DNA of 64,000 nt from Diplolepis rosae (GCA_030998225.1 JAPYXD010000466.1:4815001-4879000); one strand, 5' to 3'; positions 21,890 to 34,860 are shown, counted from the stretch's first letter. The notes: a model not told the origin generated them from the sequence alone. Numbers and translations: made by a program.

Positions 21890-23028
21890 TATTTCCAAAC
21901 ACTATGAATTGCAATAGTGAAGGTTTCATAAAAATAAAACTACGAAAAATGTCAAGTTTTAGCGGAATTCAATATCAAAATTTTTTCATAGCCATTATAT
22001 TAAATTCAAACATAAAGAACAAGTAATTCAAGTTTTCTTCGCATAAATTACGCTTTGATTTAAATAATTGTTTGACAGTTTCGGGGCAGTTTATCACTTT
22101 TTTAAGTGCTCTACTTGTCGAGTGGCATGCTTTCTGTACACCTGATCACAGTATTTGCACTTGAAAGAAGCTTTGTTTTGTTCATCAATAATTTTTATAG
22201 AATAATTCCTAACCATATTCTTTTTTTTTCCATTTTTATTGCGCACGTTACACGAACCAGAACAAAGCATTTATCAAAAAGAATTGAAAGCTTGAACCGT
22301 TACGGAAAAATATTTTTAAATTCTCATAAATTCTCGAAGAGAATATTCATCAGAGAAATTCTCAGTCATATTCTCGTGCTCCCAGACATATTCTCGGTCA
22401 CATAAACTCTTTAGAACTCTAGTCAGCGTAGGGTTAGTGAACGGTCAGTGAATTCGCTGACCGTTCACCGGACTGGGTCCGCCACGGTGAATATATATTT
22501 TTAAATGATACGAGGATAAATTGCTCACATTGTAGTATATTTTGACCAAAGAGTTTTCGATTCGTTTTTAAACGACGAATTGAAGAATTCAAACCGTTTT
22601 TTTGAAAATCGTAAAATTTTACCCTTATTAGTATTTTAATGCATTATCAACTGACGACGAAAAATTGCTCGTTTTTCGTGAAATCAATTTACACTACTTT
22701 AGTCTCCTTATATTTATTCTCCATGATTATACTTCTCATAAACTAGATTATACTGTTTCTAATCTAAATAGCTATCGTATAGTCACTGGATCTGAATATT
22801 AAATTTTATAATCCATTTTCTCCGTATAGCTAAATATTTCTCAAAATTGATTCTAATGTTATTAATGCACGGACAAAAAAAGTTCTTTGAAGTTCAGAGA
22901 ACTAGTTCTAGATTTGCGGATTCAGACCACAATTGCACATAGTTTTATAAAACTTCTTAACGTTTCAGAAACACTCTAGAAAAGTTTTATAGTTTTTAAA
23001 GTGACCTTCGATTTATAAAATTTCAATA
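21890..23028. other. No gene seen
   Basis: AT-rich sequence with frames no longer than 99 codons and no recognised motif. A short palindromic word, GAACGGTCAGTGAATTCGCTGACCGTTC at about 22,440-22,467, forms a perfect-looking small hairpin. It resembles GACCGTTCACTAAACGTTCGTTGACC near 17,868. Confidence 0.35.
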
Positions 23029-23647
23029 ATTGAGGAGTTATATTCAATAAGGCGACAGGCGCTTGAAAACCTGTAAAAGTATTGTCCGCCTCGTGATGTC
23101 ATAATCAAAAATTGAAAATCGAAATTCGAAAAAACCAAAAACATGGTTTTATAGCTCGTGGAAAAGGAAATTCATTAATTAACGGATTGCGAAATTTTTG
23201 TTTGCGTTCTACTCGTGAATCTCTGGCGGAGGCGACAGTGCTTGCAAAAAATTTTTTTGTTCATTGTTAAATGGTTTTTTTTTAATCCGAAGAAAAAACC
23301 ATGTTTTTCGAGCTTCGGACCGAAAAAGTGATCGAGGAAGTTTGAGCTACAGTAAACTTCCCGTGAACAAGTTGATCATTAGTATATGGAGCAACTTTTT
23401 GGAAAATACCGGTTTTGTTACGAGCAATGCAGGCGCGCCGATGAGTAGAAGCGAAGGAAGATAGAGAAAGAGAGTAGGAGTGGCATGCGATGAAAATGAG
23501 CGTCAAAACCTAATTCGCATTTGCGTAAACCATGTTTTTGGTTTTTTCGAATTTCGATTTTCAATTTTTGACTATGACATCACGAGGCGGACAATACTTT
23601 TACAGGTTTTCGAGCGCCTGTCGCCTTATTGAATATAACTCCTCAAT
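23029..23647. mobile_element. Fold-back element, ~619 bp
   Basis: The left arm (23,029-23,150) and right arm (23,525-23,647) are nearly exact complements over more than 115 bp. The outer ends read ATTGAGGAGTTATATTC and GAATATAACTCCTCAAT. Within the arms, TTGTCCGCCTCGTGATGTC is matched by its complement. The 370-bp middle contains a second inverted pair around AAAAAACCATG. No transposase is present. Confidence 0.8.
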
Positions 23648-24389
23648 TTCTAGAGAAAATTACATGAACGAATGTTAAAAAGTTGCATAGGAATTAAATT
23701 GAAGGTATTGAGGGATTCAATTCGAGGTATTTAGTGTTTAGTAATGCGTTAGTTATACAAGGGACACTATTTATATTTTAAGCCTTGGCAACACTGAGTT
23801 TTTTCAGGTGCCATATGACATTTGAACTGGAAAGTTTAAAATTTTTATCCAAAACCACCTTTAGAACGTTTTGTCATTTATGCTTTATTCGTGTTGTTTA
23901 CAGTGACTTGAAAATTGTGTCTCAGAAAAAAATGGAATTAACTTATGAAAATACTGTGAGATTGAGGCAATCTTAGGCATTAGTTATTTCGTGACATGTT
24001 TGTATTCATGTCTTTATTCTTAATCTTGACCCTAACTTAAATTCGTTGAAGTATCTTTGTATTGGGATTGGGTCAGTTATTTTTCATTAAAAATCAATAA
24101 TTAATGAAAAATATTATATATTAGGCGCGTAATTAAGTTCCCGCTGTTTCTGAATAGATGGCTCCAGCAGTAAGTGCTGGTCGATTTTGACATATCCAAA
24201 ACGTTATGAACCAAGCTTAGACATATGGTAAACAAACCGTTTTGATACATTAGTGGCTACAAATAACCTAACATTTCACATCATTTTAAGAAATAAAATA
24301 AATCAATTTCTTCAAGAGAAATATAATAATTAACGTAGGGATGTTCAATTGTTCCAAAAGAATCGATTCTTGAATCGAATCGAAACGGT
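23648..24389. other. Repeat-derived, no gene seen
   Basis: Around 23,990-24,100 there is a diverged copy of the end found at 18,940-19,040: GTGACATG, a short palindrome, a GACCC word, then GGGTCAGT and a T-rich run. Otherwise this is AT-rich sequence without recognised motifs. Confidence 0.4.
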
Positions 24390-25604
24390 AGGGTGTACTT
24401 TGGACCCTATATCGATTCTCCAAAGCATAAATTCTCCGACGCGCGGTGAACTTCACGCTGGAAATTCTAAAAATTTTCAAGCGCGCATTGCGACTTACAA
24501 GAAAGGCATATGTTTATCAAAATGCAAATGAATGTCGGTAATAAGTGCAGATATTCGCGATATAAAGTAACAAATGGAGCTAAAGGTAAGTTAAATGGGA
24601 AAATTCAAAAAATTAATTTCTCTGAACAAACAAAACAGGCAATTTTGCATGAAATGTGATTGAAGAAAATAAAGTTACAAAAAAATATACAGGAGATGTA
24701 TTTTTAGGTTCTGTTTTGCATTTTCATCATTTTTGTTTCAAAAAGTACATTTCTTAATGAAAAACAGTCAAATGCTAAATCAATTCCATAAAAGGGATTT
24801 TTTAGGTTACGCTTTAAATTTTAATTTAAAATACGTGTTTTTATCGATTGAAAAGGGCAAGTGCTACACCAGATACACAAAAGATATACTTGTAGGTTAT
24901 GTTTTATAGTTTCATTCGGAAATGCATATAAATGCATATATGCATAAACATATAATAGAATTTTCAGTCAAAAAAATTTTTAAAAGATAATGATAGGAAT
25001 GGAGAAAATAAATTTTAAACGCAGTCGCGCTTCAGACTGACTTTTTAACATTTCCGGTAAGAAGGTATGGATTAAAATTAATTGAAAGTAGTTTGAATAT
25101 GGGCGATTTTCCAACACTTTTAATCCAAAGAAATACCGTTTTTGAACGTAAACACTTCAATTCATTTTAGCGTGCTACGTTTGTGCTCGTTTTAATTCCG
25201 TTGAATCCTGCGACGAAGAATAAACACGTTTCAATTCTGTCAAGGATGAAAGATTTGAAGTCAAGTTGTTTCTGTTTAATCTCGCAAAGGAACTTATAAT
25301 ATTAAAGACATCTTAGTTCGTTTTTATGAGTCAAAGTGTGAAAGAAAGTAATTCAATTTAATTACGTAGGATAACCTAAGAAGTTGAAGTCATTTTAATT
25401 TCATCCTGTGAGTGGATATGTGGAACAAACTAATTTTGTTGTTTCTCGTCTAAAATTGAAGTCAATTTAATTCGTTTTAACCACTGTAATGGCAGGAGTT
25501 TGAATTCTAATTAATTATTTTGCAAATTTTTTCTAAATAATTTAGATAAATTCCCTTAAAGTGTAAATATGAAATTAATATATCTTAAATAAATGTGTCA
25601 AATA

Positions 25605-28600
25605 CAGTAAAACCCCGTTTATCGCAACACCTTCCAATCAAATGCCTCCCGTTTATCGCAAAAACGGAGGGGTTCCCACTTCTTTGCCACCAGCTTTAAC
25701 AACTGATTACACAGGCACACAAAAAAAACCAAGTCTCTGATATTTGAACGCGACACATATGTTCCCATGTAATTTGATCCGCTGATCACGAATCCGCAGT
25801 CCAATTGACCCCATGACATCTGGGTCAAGGGCATTTGAAGGTCAAAATTGAACACACACATTTGAGTTGAAAAAAATGACTAATCTTTATGTTTTTTGGG
25901 TCGCTGAATAATAATTCGAGGTCGGTTTGACCTCAAGTAGTAAAGGTCAAGGTCATTTGAAGGTCAAACGTGTTTATTTTGGAAATAATGCATTTTTGAC
26001 TGCAGATTCTGAAAGAACGGAAAATTTTACGTCCAAAACTGTATTTTTTAATTTTTTTAATATGATCCAAAGGTCATTTCAAGGTCATTATAAGTGGTGA
26101 TGTGGAGAATCAATTTAATCACTGCAAAAATACGAAAATATGATTTCCTTTACCTAAACTACTGTGGTAATATATTTTGGTGGTTGCTGGATCAGAATAC
26201 GAGGTCTTTTTGACCCCATCACACCTGGGTTAAGGGCATTTGAAGGTCGAAATTGGGAAAAATATCGTTTTAGTGGAATAAACTACTTATCATTATGTTT
26301 TTTGGTTCGCTGAATTCGAATTTGAGGTCGGTTTGATCTCAAGCTGTGAAGGTCAAGGTCATTTTAAGGTCAAACTTGTTTATTTTGAAAAGAAACTGCA
26401 TTTTTGACTCCAGATTCTGAAAGAACGGAGTAGTATCTATCAGTAATACCTATCTTGTGTCAGCACCCAGGGCACCTCCACGTGGTGACGGCGGAAACGG
26501 CTTTGTTTTTCTTGTTTGTTTTCCGGCTAAGCCCTGGGGTGAAGGCATGACGCCGTCATGGCTGGCACAGGAAAGTCTACGATGCAGGGTCTTGGATGCC
26601 CAGTATCGGCGGTTGGTCAGGGTGAGCAAGCGGGCCCGCAATCATCGTCATCAAGTGACCGCAGCTCTTTACTAGTTGGTGACTTGGCTAATAAGGAGTA
26701 TGATGCTACAAGAAGAATTGAAGATGCTGCAAGCCACTTTTGTGGCACTGATAAAAATATTTTTTGTTACGTTTGCGGGAAATATGAAGTAAGCAAATAT
26801 CGTAGGTCAATGAATAAAAAATGTACAGATATATATGAGAAATGTTATAAAAAAGAACTTTCTGTTCAAAATTCAACGTTTGCTCCAGAAACTATTTGCT
26901 GCTCTTGTTTTAATATGCTTATCCGATGGGATAAAACCAGAAATGATAAAATTTTGAAATATACTTCACCAGTAATATGGTCAATACCTGAATCCGAGAA
27001 AGATTGTTATTTTTGCAATACCAATGTTAAAGGATTCAACGTTAAAACAAAGTCACAGATATCATACGCACTAGTATCTTCCGTTGTACCAGCAAAATCT
27101 AGGGTAGACTGTGCTGACGAAAAAATGGATACGAGTCCATCAATGAATGAAGCTTCAACGAGTAAAGAAACTGATAGGGAGGAATGGTTTGACAGTGTAG
27201 AAGAATCTCTCGATAGCTCCGACCAAGATGATCATGAAGAAGAATATGTTCCAAAATTGAGGGAGGAAAAAAATAAACCTGTAAAACTATTCAATCAAGA
27301 AAGTTTAAGTAATTTTATCAGGGATATGGGGCTTCCTAAAGATGCTTCTGAATACATGGCCGCTGTGTTGAAAAATCGAGGAATGCTTGAACGGGGAACG
27401 AAGTCATCCAGTCTACAGAAATAGAGAAAAACAATTCCGTCAATATTTCAAGAAAGACGAAGAAGGCACTCTGGTATATTGCACAGATGTTTTAGGTTTG
27501 ATGAACGAAATGAAAGAAGGTATTTATGTTCCTGAAGAATGGAGATTGTTTATAGATTCCTCAAAACGGAGTCTGAAGGCAGTGCTTCTCAATAATGAAA
27601 ATGGGAACGAAAGTCTACCTTTAGCGCACTCAACGCAATTGAAAGAAAGTTACGAAAATGTGGAATACGTATTGGATAAAATACGATATAAAGAACATAA
27701 TTGGCAGATTTGTGGCGATCTAAAAATAATAACGATTCTTCTTGGTCAACAGTCAGGATTTACAAAGTATCCCTGCTTCCTATGTTTATGGGATAGTAGA
27801 GATCGCGAAAACCATTATGTAAAAAAATTGGCAATCAAGAGCACAACTAGTTCCTGGAAGTTACAATATACTGAAACTGCCTTTAGTTGATCCCTCAAAA
27901 GTTTTACTTCCGCCTCTTCACATAAAACTTGGGCTGATGAAACAGTTTGTCAAAGCGTTGGATAAAGGTGAAAAATGTTTTAAGTACTTAGTGGAGCGAT
28001 TCCCTCGATTAAGTGAAGCGAAGTTGAAGGAAGGGATATTCGATGGACCTCAAATCCGTAAAATGTTTAACGATGAAAAATTCATTGATACCATGAATGA
28101 CTTAGAGAAAGCTGCATGGCTCAGTTTCCGAGATGTTTGTCAGAACTTTTTGGGAAATAACAAAAGCGATGACTACAAAACTATTGTAGCAAATATGATA
28201 AGAAACTATAAGTGTTTGGGATGTTTGATGAGTCACAAAGTTCATTTTATGGATGCTCATCTCAGCTATTTCCCTGATAACTTGGGAGATTACAGCGAAG
28301 AACAAGGGGAACGGTTCCATCAAGATCTGAAAGAGGCTGAAACTAGATGGCAAGGGAAATGGGACGTAAATATGTTGGCGGACTACTGTTGGTTACTGAA
28401 AAGAGATCGAGTGTCAGATGATGAAGAAGATGACGAGAGCGCAAAAAGAATTAAAAATCCGCTACACAGATCCTTCGAAAGTAAAAGAAAGCGTTATAGA
28501 AGAAAAAACAATAGCTAAGTCTCATATTTATAGTTCTGCAGAGATTCAGTTCTTTTTTTACCTTGATGGGGCGACCCTTATCTTGTCCTTGAGGAGACAG

Positions 28601-29764
28601 ACGAAACTTGTATTCTGGTTCAACGATCACCAAAATATATTACCGCAATAGTTTAGGTGAAGGGAACCATATTTTCGTATTTTTGCAGTGATTAAATTGA
28701 TTCTCCACATCACCACTTATAATGACCTTGAAATGACCTTTGGATCATATCAAAAAAATTAAAAAATACAGTTTTGGACGTAAAATTTTCCGTTCTTTCA
28801 GAATCTGCAGTCAAAAATGCATTATTTCCAAAATAAACACGTTTGACCTTCAAATTACCTTGACCTTTACTACTTGAGGTCAAACCGACCTCGAATTATT
28901 ATTCAGGGACCCAAAAAACATAAAGATTAGTCATTTTTTTCAACTCAAATGTGTGTGTTCAATTTTGACCTTCAAATGCCCTTGACCCAGATGTCATGGG
29001 GTCAATTGGACCGCGGATTCGTGATCAGCGGATCAAATTACATGGGAACATATGTGTCGCGTTCAAATATCAGAGACTTGGTTTTTTTTGTGTGCCTGTG
29101 TTATCAGCACATGCGCCTAAACGAATAGTTTCACGCGCTTTCGCTGTTTATCATTGTTTAAAGTCGTGTTCCAATAACCTCGAATGCGTTTTTTTATTGT
29201 CATTATATGTGCAATTATAAATGAGTGAAAACGTGGAACCGAATGATGGTACGTAAACGACTAGTACAAACAATACATTTTAAATACTTTAAAGCTTACA
29301 TATTTCTCTCATAATTTTCGAATGCATGATTGAATTTTTTCCAGTAGAAATATTCCCGTATTTTGTAAAACAATTGATTCGCAATTGGTAAAGCGATTGC
29401 TGTACTAGGCACAATTCATGCTATAATTTGTCATAATAATATACATTGAAATGTGAAAAATTTATATATTTTTCTGTTACATATAAAACACAAATATGTA
29501 GCAATATATACATAAACGATAGTTTCATATCATATAAACGATATATTTCATATCTCCCTAATATACGAAAATTCATATAAATATATGCATCACAAATTTA
29601 AAAGTGAGGGGTATTCCCGCCTATCCTTAAGAATCACGTGACCTCTCCTTCTACTAATAAGAGGGAGAAAAAAATGGTAAAGTTTATTGCGATAAACGGG
29701 AGAGACAAGTTGCAATAAACGGGAGTTGCGATAAACGGGTGTTGCGATAAATGGGGTTTTACTG
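25605..29764 (+). mobile_element. 4.16 kb DNA transposon with broken DDE-like transposase
   Basis: The ends CAGTAAAACCCCGTTTATCG (25,605) and its complement AAATGGGGTTTTACTG (to 29,764) are flanked by TA on both sides. Inside them, subterminal inverted repeats of about 480 bp (around 25,707-26,185 and 28,630-29,112) are almost identical. Each is dense in AGGTCA and TGACCT words. A third, diverged and partial copy in direct orientation sits at about 26,185-26,440. The right end also holds three close copies of a GCGATAAACGGG word (29,685-29,755). The middle carries the transposase remnant at 26,558-28,518. Confidence 0.75.
26558..28518 (+). pseudogene. DDE-like transposase pseudogene (arthropod multi-copy family), two frame breaks
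   Basis: Three open frames in consecutive phases make up one family I recognise from many arthropod genomes but cannot name securely. Frame 1 (26,558-27,424, 288 residues) has cysteine-rich, zinc-binding-like pairs: C-Y-V-C-G-K, C-C-S-C and D-C-Y-F-C. Frame 2 (27,387-27,890) holds IDSSKRSLKAVLL, ICGDLK and KYPCFLCLWDSRDR. Frame 3 (to 28,518) holds LPPLHIKLGLMK, FDGPQIRKM and GERFHQDL, with a basic tail. The breaks are near 27,390-27,410 and near 27,825-27,850. The invariant D of IDSS, D of CGDLK and E of GERFHQ could form a DDE triad; that is inference. The flanking TIRs and TA duplication support a transposase role. Confidence 0.6.
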
Positions 29765-30490
29765 TAATACAATGAACGTTATGTTTACTAAATATGACAA
29801 AAAATGAAAGTGAGAAACTCTTGTAAAAATTAAATGCACATTGATTTAATCAATCCCAAATTATACATAATTGAGAATAAATTCAAATTATAATTAAAAT
29901 GACGTGTAAACTTAACATGAATAAATAAACTTTTTTCTTTCTTTTTTGAGGCTAATTCTGTTCAATTCTGTTCCACTAAAGCGGTACTTTTGACTCCATT
30001 TTAATTCCGATTAGGTTGGTGGATTCATTTCAATCCATTTCTTTTACCTCTTTAATACTCTTCTGGATTGAAACGTAATTTTCAAAAACGGTATTGAATT
30101 GAATAGAAACGTTTCTATCTAATTTAATCCATACTTTCTCACCGGGTTGTTTCTTATGGAATAATTTAACAAACAATTTAAAAAATTATATTCTTTAATG
30201 AAAAAATATTTATGAAAATAATAATTGATTTGATAATCATTTCCAAATAATTAACAAAGCAATTCACTTCAACATGAAATATAGAAATAAATTTACATCC
30301 AAAATAATAGATAGTTGACAATAATAATAATTGCTTTGTTAATTAATTGGAAATTGTTATCAATTGAACGATTATAACACTTTAATATACTATGGAAAGC
30401 TACATAAATGTATTCAAATTTGTTTTGCTGTAAATTTTTACTATATGATATGTTTGTTAATTTATTATAATATTTTAATAAGTATTTTTA
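29765..30490. other. No gene; small inverted repeat
   Basis: AT-rich sequence. A short inverted pair lies at about 30,230-30,265 and 30,328-30,364 (CCAAATAATTAACAAAGCAA and its near complement). It has no recognised protein motif. Confidence 0.4.
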
Positions 30491-30635
30491 CATTCTCATC
30501 ATGGATGAGAAGGTATTGGTTTTATGTGAAAAATGACTTTTGAAATTTTTATCAAATCTTTACGTTTTGAGACCCCCTGAGTCAGAAAAAACGGTTTTTA
30601 CGAAAGTGTCTGTCTGTCTGTCTATCTGTCTGTCC

Positions 30636-30689
<54 letters not shown>

Positions 30690-31554
30690 AGGTTCGTTAA
30701 GCAGCCGGATCCAATCAAAATTGAAGGATTGAGCACTACTTTTGTGTTTTTGAAAATAATTTTTTTTTTTAAATCAAAAATTTCAATACTGGTTTTTGAT
30801 AGTGCTCATAAATCTCTACAAATTATCCTGATAACATTTTTTGATTAAATCAAAATTAGAAATGTTACAGCATATTCAAATTCGAAAAAAGTCAATATCA
30901 AAATTCCATTTTCCAGTTAAATTATACGAGATACGAAAAAACGTTATGATACAATATTATTGAATACATAAAGACCTACAAATTTAAATTGTAACATTTT
31001 TTCATAAGATGCATATTTTTCTTATTAATTTAAAAAAAACCATTGAAAATCCAAAATTCAATTTTTTAACAATAATATGTGAAATACGAAAAAAACGTAA
31101 GAATACAAAGTTGTTCGTTTTAAAAAGATCTACAAATTTTGTCTCACACAGTTTCTGATAAAAGATATATTTTTTGTTTCAATTCCAAAAAATACGATTA
31201 AAATTCAAAAATTACATTTTTTAGACAAAATATGTGAGATACAAAAAAAACGTTTATCTGAATTGTTTGCCTAAATGAGGCTTACAAATTCTCATTAAGA
31301 CATTTCGGGACAGAACGTATATTTTATGTTTTGATTTTTAATATAAAAAAAATTCGACTTTTTTCACCAAAATATGTGAGATACGAAATAAGCGTTGTTC
31401 TGTAAAATCGTTTCCTTAAATAAGTTCTACGATTGTTTTTTCTTTTTGAGAGATTTGGAAGAAAATAAATTATTTTAATCATGTAATTTATTAAAAAGTG
31501 ACTGAAATGTATACAGAAAATCGAGCACGAAGCGCGAGCGTCATGATGAGAATG
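30491..31554. mobile_element. Element with 13-bp inverted ends, TCTG microsatellite and ~155-bp tandem units
   Basis: CATTCTCATCATG (30,491-30,503) and CATGATGAGAATG (31,542-31,554) are exact complements. The interior starts with an ORF-less stretch leading into a (TCTG)n array. Degenerate units of roughly 150 bp follow, marked by TGTGAGATACGAAA-type words at about 30,925, 31,078, 31,226 and 31,374, each followed by a TCTACAAATT or TTACAAATT word. The right end has CGAGCACGAAGCGCGAGCG. No transposase is present. It lies inside repeat-armed element 1. Confidence 0.55.
30606..30688 (+). repeat. (TCTG)n microsatellite
   Basis: About 20 consecutive TCTG units with two variant units (TCTA, TCCG). 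The 102-codon frame that crosses it (30,540-30,848) encodes a meaningless repeat of S, V, C and L and is not a gene. Confidence 0.95.
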
Positions 31555-32072
31555 TGTTTCTTAAGGCTGATAGAGCCATAAGTAAATTGAATTTCCTGTT
31601 TAACTTAAATTCAAAAAGAAATAGAGTGACTTTGAGAAAATGTGTAATTCACATCATCTGTAATATAATTATAAAATTAGTTTGAGCTTCAGTATCAAAT
31701 TATAAGAAATAAACTTAAATGTATTTTTTTGTAACTTGATTTTCTTCAATCACATTTCATGCAAAATTGCCTGTTTTGTGTGTTCAGAGAAATTAATTTT
31801 TTGAATTTTTCCATTTAACTTACCTGTAGCTCCATCTGTTACTTTATATCACGAATATCTGAACTTATTACCGACATTCATCTACATTTTGACAAACGTA
31901 TGCCTTTCTTGTAAGTCACAATGCGCGCCTGAAAATTTTTAGAATTTCCAGCGTGAAGTTCACCGAGCGTCGGAGAATTTATGCTTTGGAGAAACGATAT
32001 AGGGTCCAAAGTACACCCTTGCATCTAAACCGAATAAAAGAGAGAATTGATTCCTGAATCGAATCTAAAGGT

Positions 32073-32990
32073 AGGGTATGATTTGGACCCCATCTCGATT
32101 CTCCAAAGCATAAATTCTCCGACGTGCGGTGAACTTCACGCTGGAAATTCTAAAAATTTTCAGGCGCGCATTGTGACTTACAAGAAAGGCATTCGTTTAT
32201 CAAAATGCAGATAATTGTTGGTAATAAGTGCAGATATTCGTGATATAAAGTAACAGATGGAGCTACAGGTAAGTTTAATGGGAAAATTCAAAAAATTAAT
32301 TTCTCTGAACAAACAAAACAGGCAATTTTGCGTGATATGTGATTGAAGAAAATAAAGTTACAAAAAAATACACAGATGTATTTTTAGGTTCTGTTTTGCG
32401 TTTTCATCATTTTCGTTCCTAAAAGTAAATTTCTTGATGAAAAACAGTCCAATGCTAAATCAATTCCATAAAGGGGATTTTTTAAGTTACGCTTTTAATT
32501 TCAGTTTGAAATTTATGTTTTTATCGATTGAAAAGGTCAAGAGCTACACCAGATACACAAAACATATACTTGTAGGTTATGTTTTATAGTTTCATTCGCA
32601 AATGCATTTCTATGGGTAAAAACGATCAAGCGTTACACAGAATTTATTAAGGATGTGTTTTAAGGTTATATTATGAAATTTCCTTCTGAAATGCATAAAT
32701 GTAGGTAAAATATGATATATTTTCTTGAACAAATATCTCAAACATTGCCTTATATGCAATGTTATATATTTTTCGACGGAAACGTGTTCTTATTGATTTA
32801 AATGGTCAAGAGCTACACCAGATATACAAAACATATACTTGTAGGTTATGTTTTATAGTTTCATTCGGAAATGCATTTCTATGGATAAAAACGGTCAAGC
32901 GTTACACATAATGTATAAAGGATGTGTTTTAAGTTTATGTTATGAACTTTTCCTCTTGAATGCATAAATGTACATCTATTTGTCCAAGTT
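32073..32990. repeat. Repeat arm, second copy (direct relative to 24,390)
   Basis: This begins AGGGTATGATTTGGACC and follows the 24,390 arm base for base with scattered differences through at least 32,610. It then continues with further ~100-bp modules: GTTACACA, then GGATGTGTTTTAAG, then TTATGTTATGAA, then GAAATGCAT. An inverted counterpart lies at 44,760-45,540, so this may be the left arm of a second, much larger element whose right end has lost about 130-150 bp. Confidence 0.65.
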
Positions 32991-33063
32991 CAATATCATT
33001 TTGTACTTTGTATCGTTTTGCCGGCGTAGGTTTAGTTGTTCTTCTTCCAAGTTGAATGAGACA

Positions 33064-34860
33064 TTAAGTTAGAGAGTCCCAAACAGCTCCAACCATGTGG
33101 ATCGACCATCCGTATACACGATGTAACAGAAATCCGTTGATCATATCTATTATCAATTTTATGTCTTGAAGAATTACCAAAATTGCTATAATTCCTGCGC
33201 TAGCTGTGCCAAACGTCATGAATTTTTCCCAGAGCCTTGTTCCAGTTGATTCTACAATCTTGGCCATGGAGTCTTCGTTTAGTAGTTTGGACAGTGTTCC
33301 TTCATTGTTGGTCGTGACATGGCCGTGCATTTCTCGTGCCACATCGTTCAATAAACCGGGTTTCTCAACAGGGAACATAATTCGTTCCCTTGGGTCATCT
33401 AAGTCTTTTTCTGTATAGATTCCACTTGTAGCTAGGGAGGCTGGGTTTGTATATTCCCAAGTTGATTCGGATGAAGGTTGAATTGTGATTGGTTCCACAC
33501 CTTCACTTGGTCTTGGTAGTAATTTGTACCAGCTCCCTTCGATGAGATAATAGGAAGGTAAAATCGTGTTGCATGTGATTTTCGTTCCCCTCCCTTTAAT
33601 TATGTGTGTCCTGGGTGTAAGATAGTAGGTCACATTTCTTATTGTTACTTGGAGTTCTGCATAACATTCTTCTCCATGTTGAACCATTACATCTACTGGT
33701 ATACACTTAATGATGTGTACCACCTCTCCGGCTGTAACTGCCATGTATCCAGGTCCCTTCATCAAATTGTAAGCAAATTCGTCCGGTGCTTGTGTAGCAA
33801 TAGCCAGTGCGTTCTTCAATGTTTCCCTTTCTAAATTACATCGTTGTAGGTGGACATCTCTGTATAAATTCCTAATTTGATTTTTGATGTGTTTTTCTAC
33901 GTATACAAATTTGGAGTTGACGTACGCGAATATGTCAAGGTTGTCTATACTAAGTTTATAATTGTCCGCGAATGATTCGCCCTTAACCGTTTCAGATATA
34001 ACTAGCTTAGGATGCTCAGTGCGTAATACAATATACCCGCAAACGCTTATTGCGTTTTTGATCATTAATGCAAAAGTTGTTTCCTCTGTTACCAATGAAT
34101 ATATAGTTTGTATGCGATTATTAACTAAATCCTCCACCTGTTTTGCGTAACCTTCATACAGGATGCTATATGGATAGAACTTACAATTAGTCGTAGGAAT
34201 AGTATTTCAAAAAGTATGTCCGCCCTCAACATCTATGCATGTTGCATCAGAGAGAGTGCAAGGTGTACCGGAGCGCAAATGTATTAAATCAGTATTAAGC
34301 TTTACTCTTGCACTCTGTTCCTGTAAGGTTATTTTTAAAGTACCCTGTACAACCACAGATTCTCAATCTCCGTAAGGATCCGAATATGCCGCCCCGTTAC
34401 ACATTCTATAGTTACCTAAATAACCCGCATAAAGTATGGGGTGAATAGATGTGCTATTTATTTTAATTCCACTTATTACATGGTTATCAAATTGTAAAAT
34501 TCCGGTGGTATGAAGTTTTTAAACAAGCTTCTTTACTTATATCGTATATACATATAATCTCGTTCGCCATGCTTTATAATTGAAATGTGTGAATACATCC
34601 CCCAATGATACACTGTCCGATGTACCTCAAATTTACATTGTATTGCTCGACTCTATGAATTCGTTAACCTGTAAGAATTGAACATATCTTCTAGTTACTT
34701 TAAGTGAATTCGATGGTACTTGACATTGCCCTACATCTGAGAGTGATATTGTTGTTATATTTAGTGTTCGAGATCCGAAGTCATAATTAACTAACGCTGC
34801 TGTGGTTTGGATCAGCATCTGTAATCATAACATGAATACAGTTATTCATCTTCTGAGCGC
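33064..34860 (-). pseudogene. env: Envelope-type glycoprotein (chuvirus/Mivirus G-like) of an LTR retroelement, broken
   Basis: The intact part is a 357-residue frame (33,064-34,137). It has paired cysteines, an NVT glycosylation site, an aromatic GSWYKLLPRP stretch, a GIYTEKDLD block, a hydrophobic membrane segment at about residues 312-331 and a short tail. Upstream in another frame, 34,633-34,818 encodes a signature N-terminal stretch (VNYDFGSRTLNITTISL, then DVGQC). The region between (34,138-34,632) is shifted or stopped. This pattern matches the class III, gB-like glycoproteins of chuviruses, which are known to have been captured by insect LTR elements. The assignment is by motif memory. 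It directly follows a gypsy-type integrase end, so it is probably the third gene of that element. At least two breaks prevent a full product. Confidence 0.55.

Larger units (their letters stand above)
24390..32019. mobile_element. Repeat-armed element 1: long inverted arms around a nested DNA transposon
   Basis: The left arm (from 24,390, AGGGTGTACTTTGGACC) and right arm (to 32,019, GGTCCAAAGTACACCCT) are inverted copies that can be followed for about 300 bp on the right (31,720-32,019) and over 550 bp on the left. Two other elements lie between them: the transposon at 25,605-29,764 and the tandem-repeat element at 30,491-31,554. Without these the element is about 2.4 kb and encodes nothing, so it is probably non-autonomous. 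The left arm is built of degenerate ~100-bp modules, each holding TAGGTTATGTTTT-type and CAAGTGCTACACC-type words. Confidence 0.6.

Noticed and set aside
30540..30848. 102-codon ORF rich in S, V, C and L
   Set aside because: It is a translation of the (TCTG)n microsatellite, not a protein.
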